From a virus, in IMG/VR virus record IMGVR_UViG_3300032293_001631, positions 31,477 to 95,476 of that record: 64,000 bases of DNA. One strand, 5' to 3'. This document shows positions 54,923 through 63,023 of the stretch, piece after piece. Below the pieces are notes generated by a model. The model searched no databases. It saw nothing but the letters and a program-made list of their open reading frames with translations, and was not told the DNA's origin. Each line of letters opens with the position of its first letter. Positions within the stretch are counted from its first letter, which is position 1. Both the position numbers and the translations under genes were made by a program.

Positions 54923-55582
54923 ATGGAAAAAAAGAAAAATTCGACCAGAAAGATAGATTCGTTTAAAGACTTTGTAAAAGAGTATGGCGATATAGATGGA
55001 AAAGAGAATCTGGAAGAGGTTCCTTGTATAATTATTACTGGCCCTCCAGGATGTGGAAAAGGAACCCAGTCAAATATAATAGCTAAGGGCATGAGATGGA
55101 AGCACGTTTCCACTGGTGATATCTTAAGAGCATCCGATAATAAGGATATAAAGAAGATGATGAAAACTGGAGAACTTCTACCCGATGATTTAGTAGGAAA
55201 GGAACTGATTTCATATCTTAAAGAATATTCAAAAACACATGATCCTAAGGGATTTATATTTGATGGATATCCTAGGAATTTAGCTCAGAAAGATATTTTT
55301 AATGAAATATGTGCTGTTAATAAGCTAAAACTTGTTTATGTTTTCTTCTTAAATGCACCAGAAGAAATCCTAAAGAAAAGAATAATGGAAAGGGGCAAAT
55401 CTTCAGGAAGATCTGATGATAAGAATGAAAAAGCATTCAATAAAAGAATGAATGAATATAACGAACAGACTCTTCCTATGATAGAATCTATGAGAAATGG
55501 ATCGGATTTCTTGGAAATATCAGCAAACAGAAGATTAGATGAGGTGTCGGATCTAATATTCAAAAAACTTAATGAAATTTAA
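54923..55582 (+). CDS. adk: Adenylate kinase with N-terminal extension resembling the packaging tag
   Basis: The 219-residue protein has P-loop GPPGCGKGT at 40-48, AMP-site HVSTGDILR, DGYPRN, the LID segment GRSDDKNEKAFNKR (short, no zinc) and a C-terminal helix. It interconverts ATP + AMP and 2 ADP (and probably dAMP). A 33-residue extension precedes the core: MEKKKNSTRKIDSFKDFVKE, in which S-F-K-D-F-V-K-E matches the tag pattern. ATG 54923 is preferred to TTG 54893, which lies inside nrdA. Host-type Adk has no such extension. Confidence 0.92.
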   Translation: MEKKKNSTRKIDSFKDFVKEYGDIDGKENLEEVPCIIITGPPGCGKGTQSNIIAKGMRWKHVSTGDILRASDNKDIKKMMKTGELLPDDLVGKELISYLKEYSKTHDPKGFIFDGYPRNLAQKDIFNEICAVNKLKLVYVFFLNAPEEILKKRIMERGKSSGRSDDKNEKAFNKRMNEYNEQTLPMIESMRNGSDFLEISANRRLDEVSDLIFKKLNEI

Positions 55583-55617
55583 TTGGATTTTTTAGTATAA
55601 CTTTTAAACCTAAAAAA

Positions 55618-56883
55618 ATGTCTAAAAACAAAAAAGAAAAAACCATTCCCACGGAAATTAACCAGGTGGAGCCTATTATTCAAGAAAAATCTCAAGAAGA
55701 AAAATCGCAGCCAACTATCTGTCTAACGATGATAGTTAAGAATGAATCCCAGGTAATTAGAAGATGTATAGATTCTGTGAAGGACTATATTAGTTATTGG
55801 GTTATAGTAGATACTGGATCTACCGACGGAACTCAAGACCTAATAAAGGAAATAATGGAAGAATATGGGATTCCTGGAGAGTTACACGAGAGACCTTGGG
55901 TAGATTTTGGACACAACAGAACTGAGAGTTTAAACTATTCTAAGGATAAGGCAGACTATAGATTAATTATAGATGCGGATGATGTTTTATTCATCGAAAA
56001 CCCTGAAGTAAATCCATTCTTAAACATCTCTAAAGATTTCTATAAGATTAAAATCCGTTTAGGGTCACTAGCTTATTATAGAACACAATTAGTACGTGGT
56101 GATCAGAACTGGAAATATGTTGGAGTACTTCATGAATATCTTTCAGGTCCGGAGGATATGCAATTGGAGGAGGATTTCCTAGATGGTATAGAGATGCACG
56201 CTTCAGTTTCTGGACACAATAGAGATATTAAAGGTAAAGATAAGTACTACAATGATGCTTTGATCTTTGAAAAAGCTATATTAACAACACCTAAGGAAGA
56301 TCTTCCAATAGATCTTGAGAGAAGATATGTTTTTTATATGGCTCAAAGCTATAGAGATGCTGGAATGCACCAGAGATCTATAGAAGCTTATCAAAGAAGA
56401 ATAGATCTTGGTGGGTGGAACGAAGAAATATACATCTCAAAATATTGGATAGCTAGACAGAAACAAACCATGGAAAGTCCAGATCAGGAGATTATAGATG
56501 CTTACTTGAAAGCTTGGGAATATAGGCCAAATAGATTGGAAGCTCTATACCATTTGATTAAATTTTTAGGATCAAGAAAAAGATATGCTCTAGCTTTTGC
56601 TCTATCTTCAGTTGGTATGAAAACTGGACCTTGCTCAGATATCTTGTTTGTTGAGGATGATATATGGAAATGGAGAATGCCTGATGAGTATTCAGTTCTT
56701 GCATACTATAACGGTAATGCAGAGGAAGCTCATAAGACAACAACAATTCTTATTAACTCTCCTGTGTTTGGTAAGATCCCTAAAAACGAGCAGGATAGGA
56801 TCCATAAAAACATAGAATTTTACAACAAAGCAATTGGAAGAGAATCGGTAGAGGAAGAAAAAGAAGAATTGCAGGAGTCTTAG
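55618..56883 (+). CDS. Family 2 glycosyltransferase with TPR-like C-terminus
   Basis: The 421-residue protein has a charged N-terminal tail, then a GT-A fold: TICLTMIVKNESQVIRRCID, VDTGSTDGT (from T66) and the metal-binding DADD at 119-122. Residues about 205-420 are helical repeats (YVFYMAQSYRDAGMHQRSIE, YHLIKFLGSRKRYALA) resembling TPR, a combination common in GT2 proteins that modify proteins or surface glycans. It could glycosylate virion proteins, host envelope or modified DNA bases; nothing here decides. No membrane segment. Acidic C-terminal tail. Confidence 0.85.
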   Translation: MSKNKKEKTIPTEINQVEPIIQEKSQEEKSQPTICLTMIVKNESQVIRRCIDSVKDYISYWVIVDTGSTDGTQDLIKEIMEEYGIPGELHERPWVDFGHNRTESLNYSKDKADYRLIIDADDVLFIENPEVNPFLNISKDFYKIKIRLGSLAYYRTQLVRGDQNWKYVGVLHEYLSGPEDMQLEEDFLDGIEMHASVSGHNRDIKGKDKYYNDALIFEKAILTTPKEDLPIDLERRYVFYMAQSYRDAGMHQRSIEAYQRRIDLGGWNEEIYISKYWIARQKQTMESPDQEIIDAYLKAWEYRPNRLEALYHLIKFLGSRKRYALAFALSSVGMKTGPCSDILFVEDDIWKWRMPDEYSVLAYYNGNAEEAHKTTTILINSPVFGKIPKNEQDRIHKNIEFYNKAIGRESVEEEKEELQES

Positions 56884-56891
56884 GATATATA
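56884..56891 (+). promoter_or_regulatory. GATATATA late-promoter-like box
   Basis: Exact GATATATA, 17 bases before the ATG at 56909, immediately after the glycosyltransferase stop. Confidence 0.5.
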
Positions 56892-56908
56892 ACATAAAAA
56901 GTTATATA

Positions 56909-57394
56909 ATGAGAATCCTGAGATTTTTAGAATTTATTAATGAATCAGTTTATAACGTTGGTATTCCTCTTTTCAGAGGAACTAGTACACAACCAGAAAG
57001 AACTATAAAGAGAAATAAATTCATAGGTGAAGTACAATCATTCTTAAGTCAGATTGCTAACGGTACACTTTCAGAAGTTACTGTTGTTGCTGAGATACCT
57101 ACACAAGGAAAAAATACCCCTGCATATCTAAGAGATGTTTATGCTGAAATGGGATACGATCCTGGGAAGGATTATGATGAGGATATGTACGATCCTGAAA
57201 CAGATGTTTACATGGGGGATAGAAGCAGAACAGCTGATGAGCCAACTAGAAACATCTTTGTAGATTCTGAATTTATTGTTAAGGATATAGATCAGACAAG
57301 AGGTGTTATTATTGCAATACCTTATTCTTTAAGAAAAAAGAACGTTATTGTTGAGCTTACACCTGAAATGATTGATGAGTGCTTCATCAAATAA
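56909..57394 (+). CDS. Unknown protein with capsid-targeting-like N-terminus
   Basis: The 161-residue protein begins MRILRFLEFINESVYN, with I-N-E at residues 10-12, an exact L/I-x-E head-protease consensus. The body is alpha/beta with an acidic loop (YDPGKDYDEDMYDPETDVY) and a C-terminal VIIAIPYSLRKKNVIVELTP. An LFRGTS near residue 21 recalls ADP-ribosyltransferases, but no matching S-T-S or E-x-E element follows, so I do not assign that family. A GATATATA box precedes it. Confidence 0.6.
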   Translation: MRILRFLEFINESVYNVGIPLFRGTSTQPERTIKRNKFIGEVQSFLSQIANGTLSEVTVVAEIPTQGKNTPAYLRDVYAEMGYDPGKDYDEDMYDPETDVYMGDRSRTADEPTRNIFVDSEFIVKDIDQTRGVIIAIPYSLRKKNVIVELTPEMIDECFIK

Positions 57395-57411
57395 ATTCAA
57401 CTTATAATCAT

Positions 57412-57771
57412 ATGGATTTTGAAGATTTCCATATTGCAAAAATAGGAAAGCATACCTTTATTTTAGAAGAGTGTAAAAACTTCCCAAAAGGATTATCTGA
57501 AAGGGAAGATCTACTCGAAAATGAAGGTATGCTTTTTGATTTTAAAGAGTCTGGTCCAGTTTCTTTCCATATGAAAGGATGTTTAATTCCACTGGATATT
57601 ATATTCATAAAAGACGGAAAAATCGAAAAGATATATCACAATTGTAATCCCTGTGAGCTTAACGAGTGCGAAAAATTTGAGCATGAATCTGCAGATACCG
57701 TAGTGGAGCTCAAAGGAGGGACATGCAAGAAAAATATGATAAACGAAGGTCTCATCTATAGGTTAATGTGA
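57412..57771 (+). CDS. DUF192 family protein
   Basis: The 119-residue protein has the DUF192 signature: SFHMKGCLIPLDIIFIKDGK, IEKIYHNCNPCELNECEKF, then TVVELKGGTCKKNMINEG. DUF192 proteins are small beta barrels of unknown function, found in bacteria, archaea and some phages. Five cysteines between residues about 57 and 105 are unusual and could bind metal. ATG 57412 is chosen over an in-frame GTG at 57379 that overlaps the preceding gene. Confidence 0.78.
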   Translation: MDFEDFHIAKIGKHTFILEECKNFPKGLSEREDLLENEGMLFDFKESGPVSFHMKGCLIPLDIIFIKDGKIEKIYHNCNPCELNECEKFEHESADTVVELKGGTCKKNMINEGLIYRLM

Positions 57772-57806
57772 GAAACTTTTTCCCCTGTCGATTTTATAAT
57801 TAATGT

Positions 57807-59591
57807 ATGTCATCAAAAAAAGAGATTAAAGTTCTCTCCGAGAGAGAACACATATTATTAAGACCTACTGTTTATGTGGGGAGTGTAAAACCAACTGACG
57901 AGAAGGTTCCTATAATAAGAAATAACAAGATTTTTATTGAATCTAAGAAGATTTCAGTTGGAATGTATAAATTATTCGACGAGGTCTTTTCTAATGCGTT
58001 AGACGAAGCTAAACGCATGAAAGGCAAGATGAAATCTATACATGTTTCTGTTAACTCTAAAGATAATAGCGTTTATGTTAGAGATACGGGTAACGGATTT
58101 TATAAAGGGACAGACATCAATAAGGTTAGTGGTAAAACAAATATCGAAACGGCGGTTTCCCAATTAAGAGCAGGATCTAACTTCGAAAATGACGATGTCG
58201 AAGAATCTTTAGTGGGAACCAACGGAATGGGGGTTAGTCTTGTAAATGTACTATCTAAATATTTTTCGATAGAAACAATAAATGAGAAATCCTATTACTT
58301 CCAAGAGTGGAAAAATTACGAAGGGAGTAGTCCTAAAATAAGTAAGAACGCTTCAAAAACAAATACGGGAACAACAGTTTCTTTCAAACCACTTTCTGAT
58401 GTTTTTGGTGGGGATAAATGGGATAAGGAAGTTTTATATTCCACTTTGATACTGAAATATGACCTCATAAAAAGAGATCCTATTCTTAGCAACTTGATTA
58501 TCGAATTATTCTGGGATGACGAGCTTCTAGATTTAAATGTATCTTTCCTTCCGGAGAATTCTTTTAAAGTAAATACTGATATAGGTCAGGTAACTATATG
58601 GGAAAAATACGAGGGATCAGGGTCGGTAAGTTTTGTAAATTCTGCTATGTGTACTGGTATACATCAAAAGATAGTTAATGACTTTATAAACACCAAACTG
58701 GATGATACACTCGGTCACCACTTTTATGATTCAATGATTGTTTTAAATCTTTCTCCTAAGTATGTTAAATTTGGGGATCAGAATAAAACTAGATTTGTAA
58801 CAACGAGGGAGGAAATAGAAAATCTGTTAATAAACAAATTTGGAGCTAAGCTACAGGGATTTTTTAAAACTGATCTATTTGAGAGAATACTTAAAAAGGT
58901 AGAGGAAAGAAAGAATGATGGGTATGTTAAAAAGCTAAGATCTGAAAAGAGGAAAGTAAATCTAAAGCATTCACATAAATATTTTCCAGCTCAAAAATCA
59001 ATTGCAGAAAACCTTTTTATTGTTGAGGGATTATCTGCGATGGGCTCAATTTTACAGAAAAGAAATCCCAAGGAAGATGGCGTGTATGCTCTAAAGGGTA
59101 AAATAAAAAATTGTAAGAATATAGGAGATCTATCAGATAATAAAGAAATATTAGAACTGATGCAGATACTTGGGTTAGATCCAACAGCAAGAAATATGGA
59201 AGTGGTTGGGTATAAAAAGATAGTTATAGCAACAGATCCGGATCCAGATGGATCACACATAACCTCCCTCCTAATAAACTTGTTCTATAAATGGTTTCCT
59301 ATGGTGATAAGATCCAGGAGACTTAGCTTTTTGAAAATACCTCTTGTATCTGTAGGGGATCTAAAAAGAAGAAAATATTACTGGGATTTGGATGAATTCA
59401 AAGCTGCAAAACCGTCGGGTAACATCAGATATCTTAAGGGATTAGGATCTCTATCACTTGAGGATTGGGAATGGGTTATGACCAATAAATCATTGATATC
59501 CATAGAGGAAAGCGAAGATAGTAAAGATAAACTGGAGATGGCTTTTGGTGATTCGTCTGAATTGAGAAAAAAATGGCTTTCTAATAATTAG
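57807..59591 (+). CDS. 39: Type II topoisomerase ATPase/TOPRIM subunit, gp39-like
   Basis: The 594-residue protein has a GHKL ATPase (LFDEVFSNALDEAKR for the N-box, RDTGNGF for D-x-G-x-G, VGTNGMGVSLVNVLS), a transducer domain, and a C-terminal TOPRIM with IVEGLSA (catalytic Glu; the usual following Asp is Leu) and ATDPDPDGSH. T4 splits these over gp39 and gp60, while here ATPase and TOPRIM are fused. The DNA-cleaving subunit (gp52-like) is not in the window. It relaxes DNA during phage replication. Confidence 0.92.
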   Translation: MSSKKEIKVLSEREHILLRPTVYVGSVKPTDEKVPIIRNNKIFIESKKISVGMYKLFDEVFSNALDEAKRMKGKMKSIHVSVNSKDNSVYVRDTGNGFYKGTDINKVSGKTNIETAVSQLRAGSNFENDDVEESLVGTNGMGVSLVNVLSKYFSIETINEKSYYFQEWKNYEGSSPKISKNASKTNTGTTVSFKPLSDVFGGDKWDKEVLYSTLILKYDLIKRDPILSNLIIELFWDDELLDLNVSFLPENSFKVNTDIGQVTIWEKYEGSGSVSFVNSAMCTGIHQKIVNDFINTKLDDTLGHHFYDSMIVLNLSPKYVKFGDQNKTRFVTTREEIENLLINKFGAKLQGFFKTDLFERILKKVEERKNDGYVKKLRSEKRKVNLKHSHKYFPAQKSIAENLFIVEGLSAMGSILQKRNPKEDGVYALKGKIKNCKNIGDLSDNKEILELMQILGLDPTARNMEVVGYKKIVIATDPDPDGSHITSLLINLFYKWFPMVIRSRRLSFLKIPLVSVGDLKRRKYYWDLDEFKAAKPSGNIRYLKGLGSLSLEDWEWVMTNKSLISIEESEDSKDKLEMAFGDSSELRKKWLSNN

Positions 59592-59609
59592 ATTTATCTA
59601 AAATAAATG

Positions 59610-59617
59610 GATATATA
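59610..59617 (+). promoter_or_regulatory. GATATATA box close to start codon
   Basis: Exact GATATATA, 5 bases before the ATG at 59623. The short spacing would give an almost leaderless transcript. Confidence 0.4.
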
Positions 59618-59622
59618 AAATA

Positions 59623-60363
59623 ATGATTTTAAGGTTAAAAGATTTTATTGTAGAGCAAGAAGCTCCAGCAGAAGCTCCTTTGAGCCAGTCTACTCCTAGT
59701 TCCAAGAAATTAAGCATTAATTGGATTAAACCAGATCTTGCGGAGGAGATAGAGCATTATGATGATAAAGCCAAACTAGAATTTTATCAGCATAATATAA
59801 CTATCGGTAACAAAGACATTGGAAAATCCCCAGCTAGATCTACAAAATTTTATAGATATATTTTAGAGCCTTTTAGAAAAGGAAGTCTTGAAAATATTCC
59901 AATTGTTTCTGAATCTAGCTTTGATGTTAATAGCATACAAAATTTCATGGTTTACGAATATGATAACATAGTAAATGGTGCATATGGTAGAGCTTATGGA
60001 GATGTTCTTATTAAAACAACTGAGGAGTTAAAGAAAAAAGGAACTATCGATTTACCAGCTCCTATTGTAATCAAATTCATAAACTTCGGAGAGACTAGAA
60101 CATCCGAAGAATCTAGTTATTATTTATTTTCTGGAAATAGAAGAGCAAATTTAGCACTTCAATATAATATTCCAATAAAGGCATGGGTTATAGATCTTAT
60201 ACCTTCAAGAAGGGATGTTAGACAATTCGCTGATCAGTCAGGTGCTTCATCTGATCCTGTTAAATTTAAGAAATTAATGAAGAGAGAAACAGGAAAAGAA
60301 AATATTGACGATCTAAACGCCAGAGAAAGATTCAAAATCATCCAGACTCTTAAGAATTTTTAA
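59623..60363 (+). CDS. Tagged ParB/Srx-fold-like protein
   Basis: The 246-residue protein begins MILRLKDFIVEQEAPAEAP (I-V-E at residues 9-11, head-protease consensus), then an A/P/S linker. Residues about 140-200 hold a ParB-like core: DLPAPIVIKFINFG, then YYLFSGNRRANLALQYN and IPIKAWVID, the G-N-R-R-x-x-A/L motif that in ParB/Srx-fold proteins binds nucleotide. A charged helical C-terminus follows. CTPase, nuclease or DNA-binding activity cannot be separated from sequence alone. Confidence 0.65.
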   Translation: MILRLKDFIVEQEAPAEAPLSQSTPSSKKLSINWIKPDLAEEIEHYDDKAKLEFYQHNITIGNKDIGKSPARSTKFYRYILEPFRKGSLENIPIVSESSFDVNSIQNFMVYEYDNIVNGAYGRAYGDVLIKTTEELKKKGTIDLPAPIVIKFINFGETRTSEESSYYLFSGNRRANLALQYNIPIKAWVIDLIPSRRDVRQFADQSGASSDPVKFKKLMKRETGKENIDDLNARERFKIIQTLKNF

Positions 60364-60377
60364 TCTACCTTTATGGT

Positions 60378-61295
60378 ATGATATACGAGAATAGAATGGG
60401 ATACTGTTGTCTTTGTCTTTCCCTAGAGAAAGAAAAGGTAACGACAAATAGAGGTATGATTAAAAAAACATTCCTAGAAAAGGGAATTTCATACGTTTCT
60501 GAGCTTTGTCTAAAGAACACAGAAGATCTTATAAAGATAATCAGATTTAATGGTGATAAGGGAATAAGAATGTATCGAATGAGTTCAGATATGTTTCCTT
60601 GGATGTCTGAATACGAGATATGTGATTTACCTGATTACACATTAATTAAAAACAATCTCCAAATTGCTGGTGATCTATCTAAACAGCTAGACCAAAGATT
60701 AAGCTTCCATCCGTCTCCGTATTGTGTGATAGCATCAGAAAATCCGGCAGTTGTTGAAAAGTCTATTAAAGAACTAAGACAACATGCGGAGATAATGGAT
60801 TTAATGGGATTAGAAAGAACACATAAGTATCCTATAAACATACATATAAACACAACTAAGCCAACAAAGGAAGAAGCAGCTAAAAGGTTTCTTGCTTCTT
60901 TCGAGATCCTCCCTGAAAGTGTTAAAAAAAGACTTGTTGTAGAGAATGACGACAAGAAAAGTCAATTCACTCCAAGTGATTTGTATAATATGATATATAA
61001 AGAGTCTGGAATACCTTTAACGTATGATTTTTTACATCATAAATGTAATCCGGACAACTTATCTGAAATAGATGCTTTAGATCTTTGTATATCTACTTGG
61101 CCAGATAACATTGTAGCTCTAACACATTTTTCAGATTCGAGAAAACTTTTTGAAGATTCTAGTGCTAAAGATGTAGCACACTCTGATTGGATATGGAGTA
61201 AAATAGAAACTTATGATCGAGTTTTCGATATAGAATTAGAGGTGAAGATGAAAGATCTCGCCTTATTGAAATACTTAGAGGAATGGAAGAAATAG
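60378..61295 (+). CDS. uvsE: UV-damage endonuclease (UVDE family)
   Basis: The 305-residue TIM-barrel protein shows the UVDE pattern: MGYCCLCLSL at the start, YRMSSDMFPW, LSFHPSPYCVI, a metal-ligand RLVVENDDK strand, PLTYDFLHHKCNP and VAHSDWIW near the C-terminus. UVDE nicks 5' of UV photoproducts. T4 instead uses the glycosylase DenV, so this is a functional replacement. ATG 60378 is used because the ATG at 60373 is followed at once by a stop in its frame. The end overlaps the next gene by 13 bases. Confidence 0.9.
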   Translation: MIYENRMGYCCLCLSLEKEKVTTNRGMIKKTFLEKGISYVSELCLKNTEDLIKIIRFNGDKGIRMYRMSSDMFPWMSEYEICDLPDYTLIKNNLQIAGDLSKQLDQRLSFHPSPYCVIASENPAVVEKSIKELRQHAEIMDLMGLERTHKYPINIHINTTKPTKEEAAKRFLASFEILPESVKKRLVVENDDKKSQFTPSDLYNMIYKESGIPLTYDFLHHKCNPDNLSEIDALDLCISTWPDNIVALTHFSDSRKLFEDSSAKDVAHSDWIWSKIETYDRVFDIELEVKMKDLALLKYLEEWKK

Positions 61296-61489
61296 ATTTG
61301 ACTAATTCTAAATTAAATCCGGATAATGAGATTTATCTTATATCCATAATGGAGGGAATAAGAGAAAATTATCCTGAGGTAGATTTAGAAAAAGAAATGG
61401 AAGAGCTTGGATATTCTTTCGATAGTTTGACAGAAGGTAATAATATTGTTTCATTCATGAAGAAGCTAAATGAAAAATACCCCGATTAG
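61283..61489 (+). CDS. Small acidic unknown protein
   Basis: A 68-residue acidic helical protein (SIMEGIRENYPEVDLEKEME, NNIVSFMKKLNEKYPD) that overlaps the UVDE stop by 13 bases and ends 2 bases before a small membrane protein gene. No family is recognised. Coupling suggests genuine translation. Confidence 0.5.
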   Translation: MEEIDLTNSKLNPDNEIYLISIMEGIRENYPEVDLEKEMEELGYSFDSLTEGNNIVSFMKKLNEKYPD

Positions 61490-61491
61490 TT

Positions 61492-61638
61492 ATGGATCTA
61501 TTGAGGAGAGCTTTTATGTTTCCTTTGTATCTAGTACTTGGGTTTTTAGTTTTTTCTGTCATTTTTTTCTATGAATTCCCTAGGATTATTTTCGATATAT
61601 TTTCTATAAATCACGAAAAAGGAAATAAACTTGGATAA
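61492..61638 (+). CDS. Small single-span membrane protein (48 residues)
   Basis: ATG 61492 to TAA 61638 encodes [20 protein letters not shown], then [20 protein letters not shown] and a charged tail. Residues about 9-27 form one transmembrane helix after a basic N-terminus (RR). It fills the gap between two genes and overlaps the dnaJ start by 8 bases. A holin-like or DnaJ-associated membrane role is possible but unsupported. Confidence 0.55.
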   Translation: MDLLRRAFMFPLYLVLGFLVFSVIFFYEFPRIIFDIFSINHEKGNKLG

Positions 61639-62674
61639 TTACTACCAAATTCTAGGCGTAAATGAAAATGCCGACCAGGAATCTATAAAAAAATCTTACA
61701 GATCCCTGGCAAAAAAATACCATCCTGATAAAAACAAGGAACCTGGAGCTGAGGAGAAATTTAAAAAAATAACTGAAGCTTATGAAAATCTTGGGGATCC
61801 TGCCAAGAGAAAAGAATATGACAGGAAAAGATCCTTCCAGGATGCTTTTGCTGGATTTGGATTTGGTAATAATTACAATAATAACAGTTACCGGGATCCT
61901 TTTTTCGACCATTACAATCCATCTGCACCGCAAGATCCTAAAGGATCGCATCTCAATATAACACTTAAAGTGAGTTTAAGTGATATCCTAAATGGTGTGG
62001 AAAAGAGAATAAAACTCAGAAGGGATAAGAAGTGTAAATCTTGTGAAGCTACTGGTGCTGAGGGTGGAGTTTCTTTCCAAACCTGTGGAACTTGTAACGG
62101 TATGGGACATATTGCTGTAAATAGAATGAATGGATTTGTCCAGATAAATTCGGTTACAGTTTGTAATGCCTGTAGCGGAACCGGAAGATCTATATTGGAA
62201 TATTGTTTAGACTGCTTAGGTAAGGGTGTTTTACCTAATGAAGACATTATAGACATAAACATACCAGCCGGTGCTTCTGATGGTATGCAATTTGTTGTCT
62301 CTAACAAAGGTAACGAGGGGAAAGGTAATGGACTTCCGGGAGATCTCTATGTTAAAATAAGAGAGGTGCCTGATGATAATTTTGTAAGAAAGGGAACAGA
62401 TTTAATAGCAGCAAAACAGATAACGTTTATCGAAGCTGTTCTAGGAACTAATATAGACGTACAAATGCCTGATGGTGAGAGATTAAAGGCAATTGTATCA
62501 CCAGGAACTGTACCCGGTACGGTTCTTAAGTTTTCCCAAAGAGGAATACCAAATCTTGGATACGGTGGAAGAGGGGATTTTTTAGTAGAGCTAAACATTA
62601 AAATACCAACTGATCTTAGTAAAGATGAGATAGCTTTTATTAAGGAGCTTGGTGAATATGATATTTTTAAATAA
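61631..62674 (+). CDS. dnaJ: DnaJ-type co-chaperone
   Basis: The 347-residue protein starts at TTG 61631. The J domain has [20 protein letters not shown] and HPD at 31-33. A short G/F/N-rich linker leads to a zinc domain with four C-x-x-C-x-x-x-G repeats ([32 protein letters not shown]) and a C-terminal client-binding domain ([31 protein letters not shown]). The class I layout is complete, so it could stimulate host DnaK to fold virion or replication proteins. Phage-encoded full-length DnaJ is uncommon. Confidence 0.93.
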   Translation: MDNYYQILGVNENADQESIKKSYRSLAKKYHPDKNKEPGAEEKFKKITEAYENLGDPAKRKEYDRKRSFQDAFAGFGFGNNYNNNSYRDPFFDHYNPSAPQDPKGSHLNITLKVSLSDILNGVEKRIKLRRDKKCKSCEATGAEGGVSFQTCGTCNGMGHIAVNRMNGFVQINSVTVCNACSGTGRSILEYCLDCLGKGVLPNEDIIDINIPAGASDGMQFVVSNKGNEGKGNGLPGDLYVKIREVPDDNFVRKGTDLIAAKQITFIEAVLGTNIDVQMPDGERLKAIVSPGTVPGTVLKFSQRGIPNLGYGGRGDFLVELNIKIPTDLSKDEIAFIKELGEYDIFK

Positions 62675-62679
62675 TAATT

Positions 62680-63003
62680 ATGGAGGTCTTTGTATTTTAT
62701 ATTCTTTCTATATGGGGACTTACTCATATATTAGTATCCTCTAAGATATTTGAAAATTTTAGAAATTGGACAATTATAAAATTGCCTTTTATTGGCGATA
62801 TGCTTAGCTGTTACCAGTGCACTTCTTTTTGGGTTTCCTTATCACTTTATCCAATGTTTAATGATTTAAAATTCGGAGGGATATGTTTAGAGTTTTATGG
62901 ATTATCATTTCCTCTGGACGCTATTCTTTGTTCTTTTATAGGATCTGGATTAATATCATTTATATCTGTGATAATGTCTTTCTTGATAAAAAAATCTAGG
63001 TAA
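62680..63003 (+). CDS. Multi-span membrane protein with S-C-x-x-C motif, DUF1360-like
   Basis: The 107-residue hydrophobic protein has three likely membrane segments (about residues 2-20, 50-62 and 76-103). A conserved-looking MLSCYQCTSFWVSLSLYP element resembles DUF1360-type proteins (G-x-x-L-x-C-x-x-C-x-S-F-W), which are membrane proteins of unknown function found in some bacteria and phages. It starts 5 bases after dnaJ. A lysis or envelope role is possible. Confidence 0.55.
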   Translation: MEVFVFYILSIWGLTHILVSSKIFENFRNWTIIKLPFIGDMLSCYQCTSFWVSLSLYPMFNDLKFGGICLEFYGLSFPLDAILCSFIGSGLISFISVIMSFLIKKSR

Positions 63004-63011
63004 CACAAATT

Positions 63012-63019
63012 GATATATA
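63012..63019 (+). promoter_or_regulatory. GATATATA box close to start codon
   Basis: Exact GATATATA, 4 bases before the ATG at 63024, in a 20-base intergenic gap. Confidence 0.4.
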
Positions 63020-63023
63020 GAGT

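Noticed and set aside
56909-57394. ADP-ribosyltransferase, by analogy with T4 Alt, from an LFRGTS segment
   Set aside because: No S-T-S or Q/E-x-E element at suitable spacing; the match is too short.
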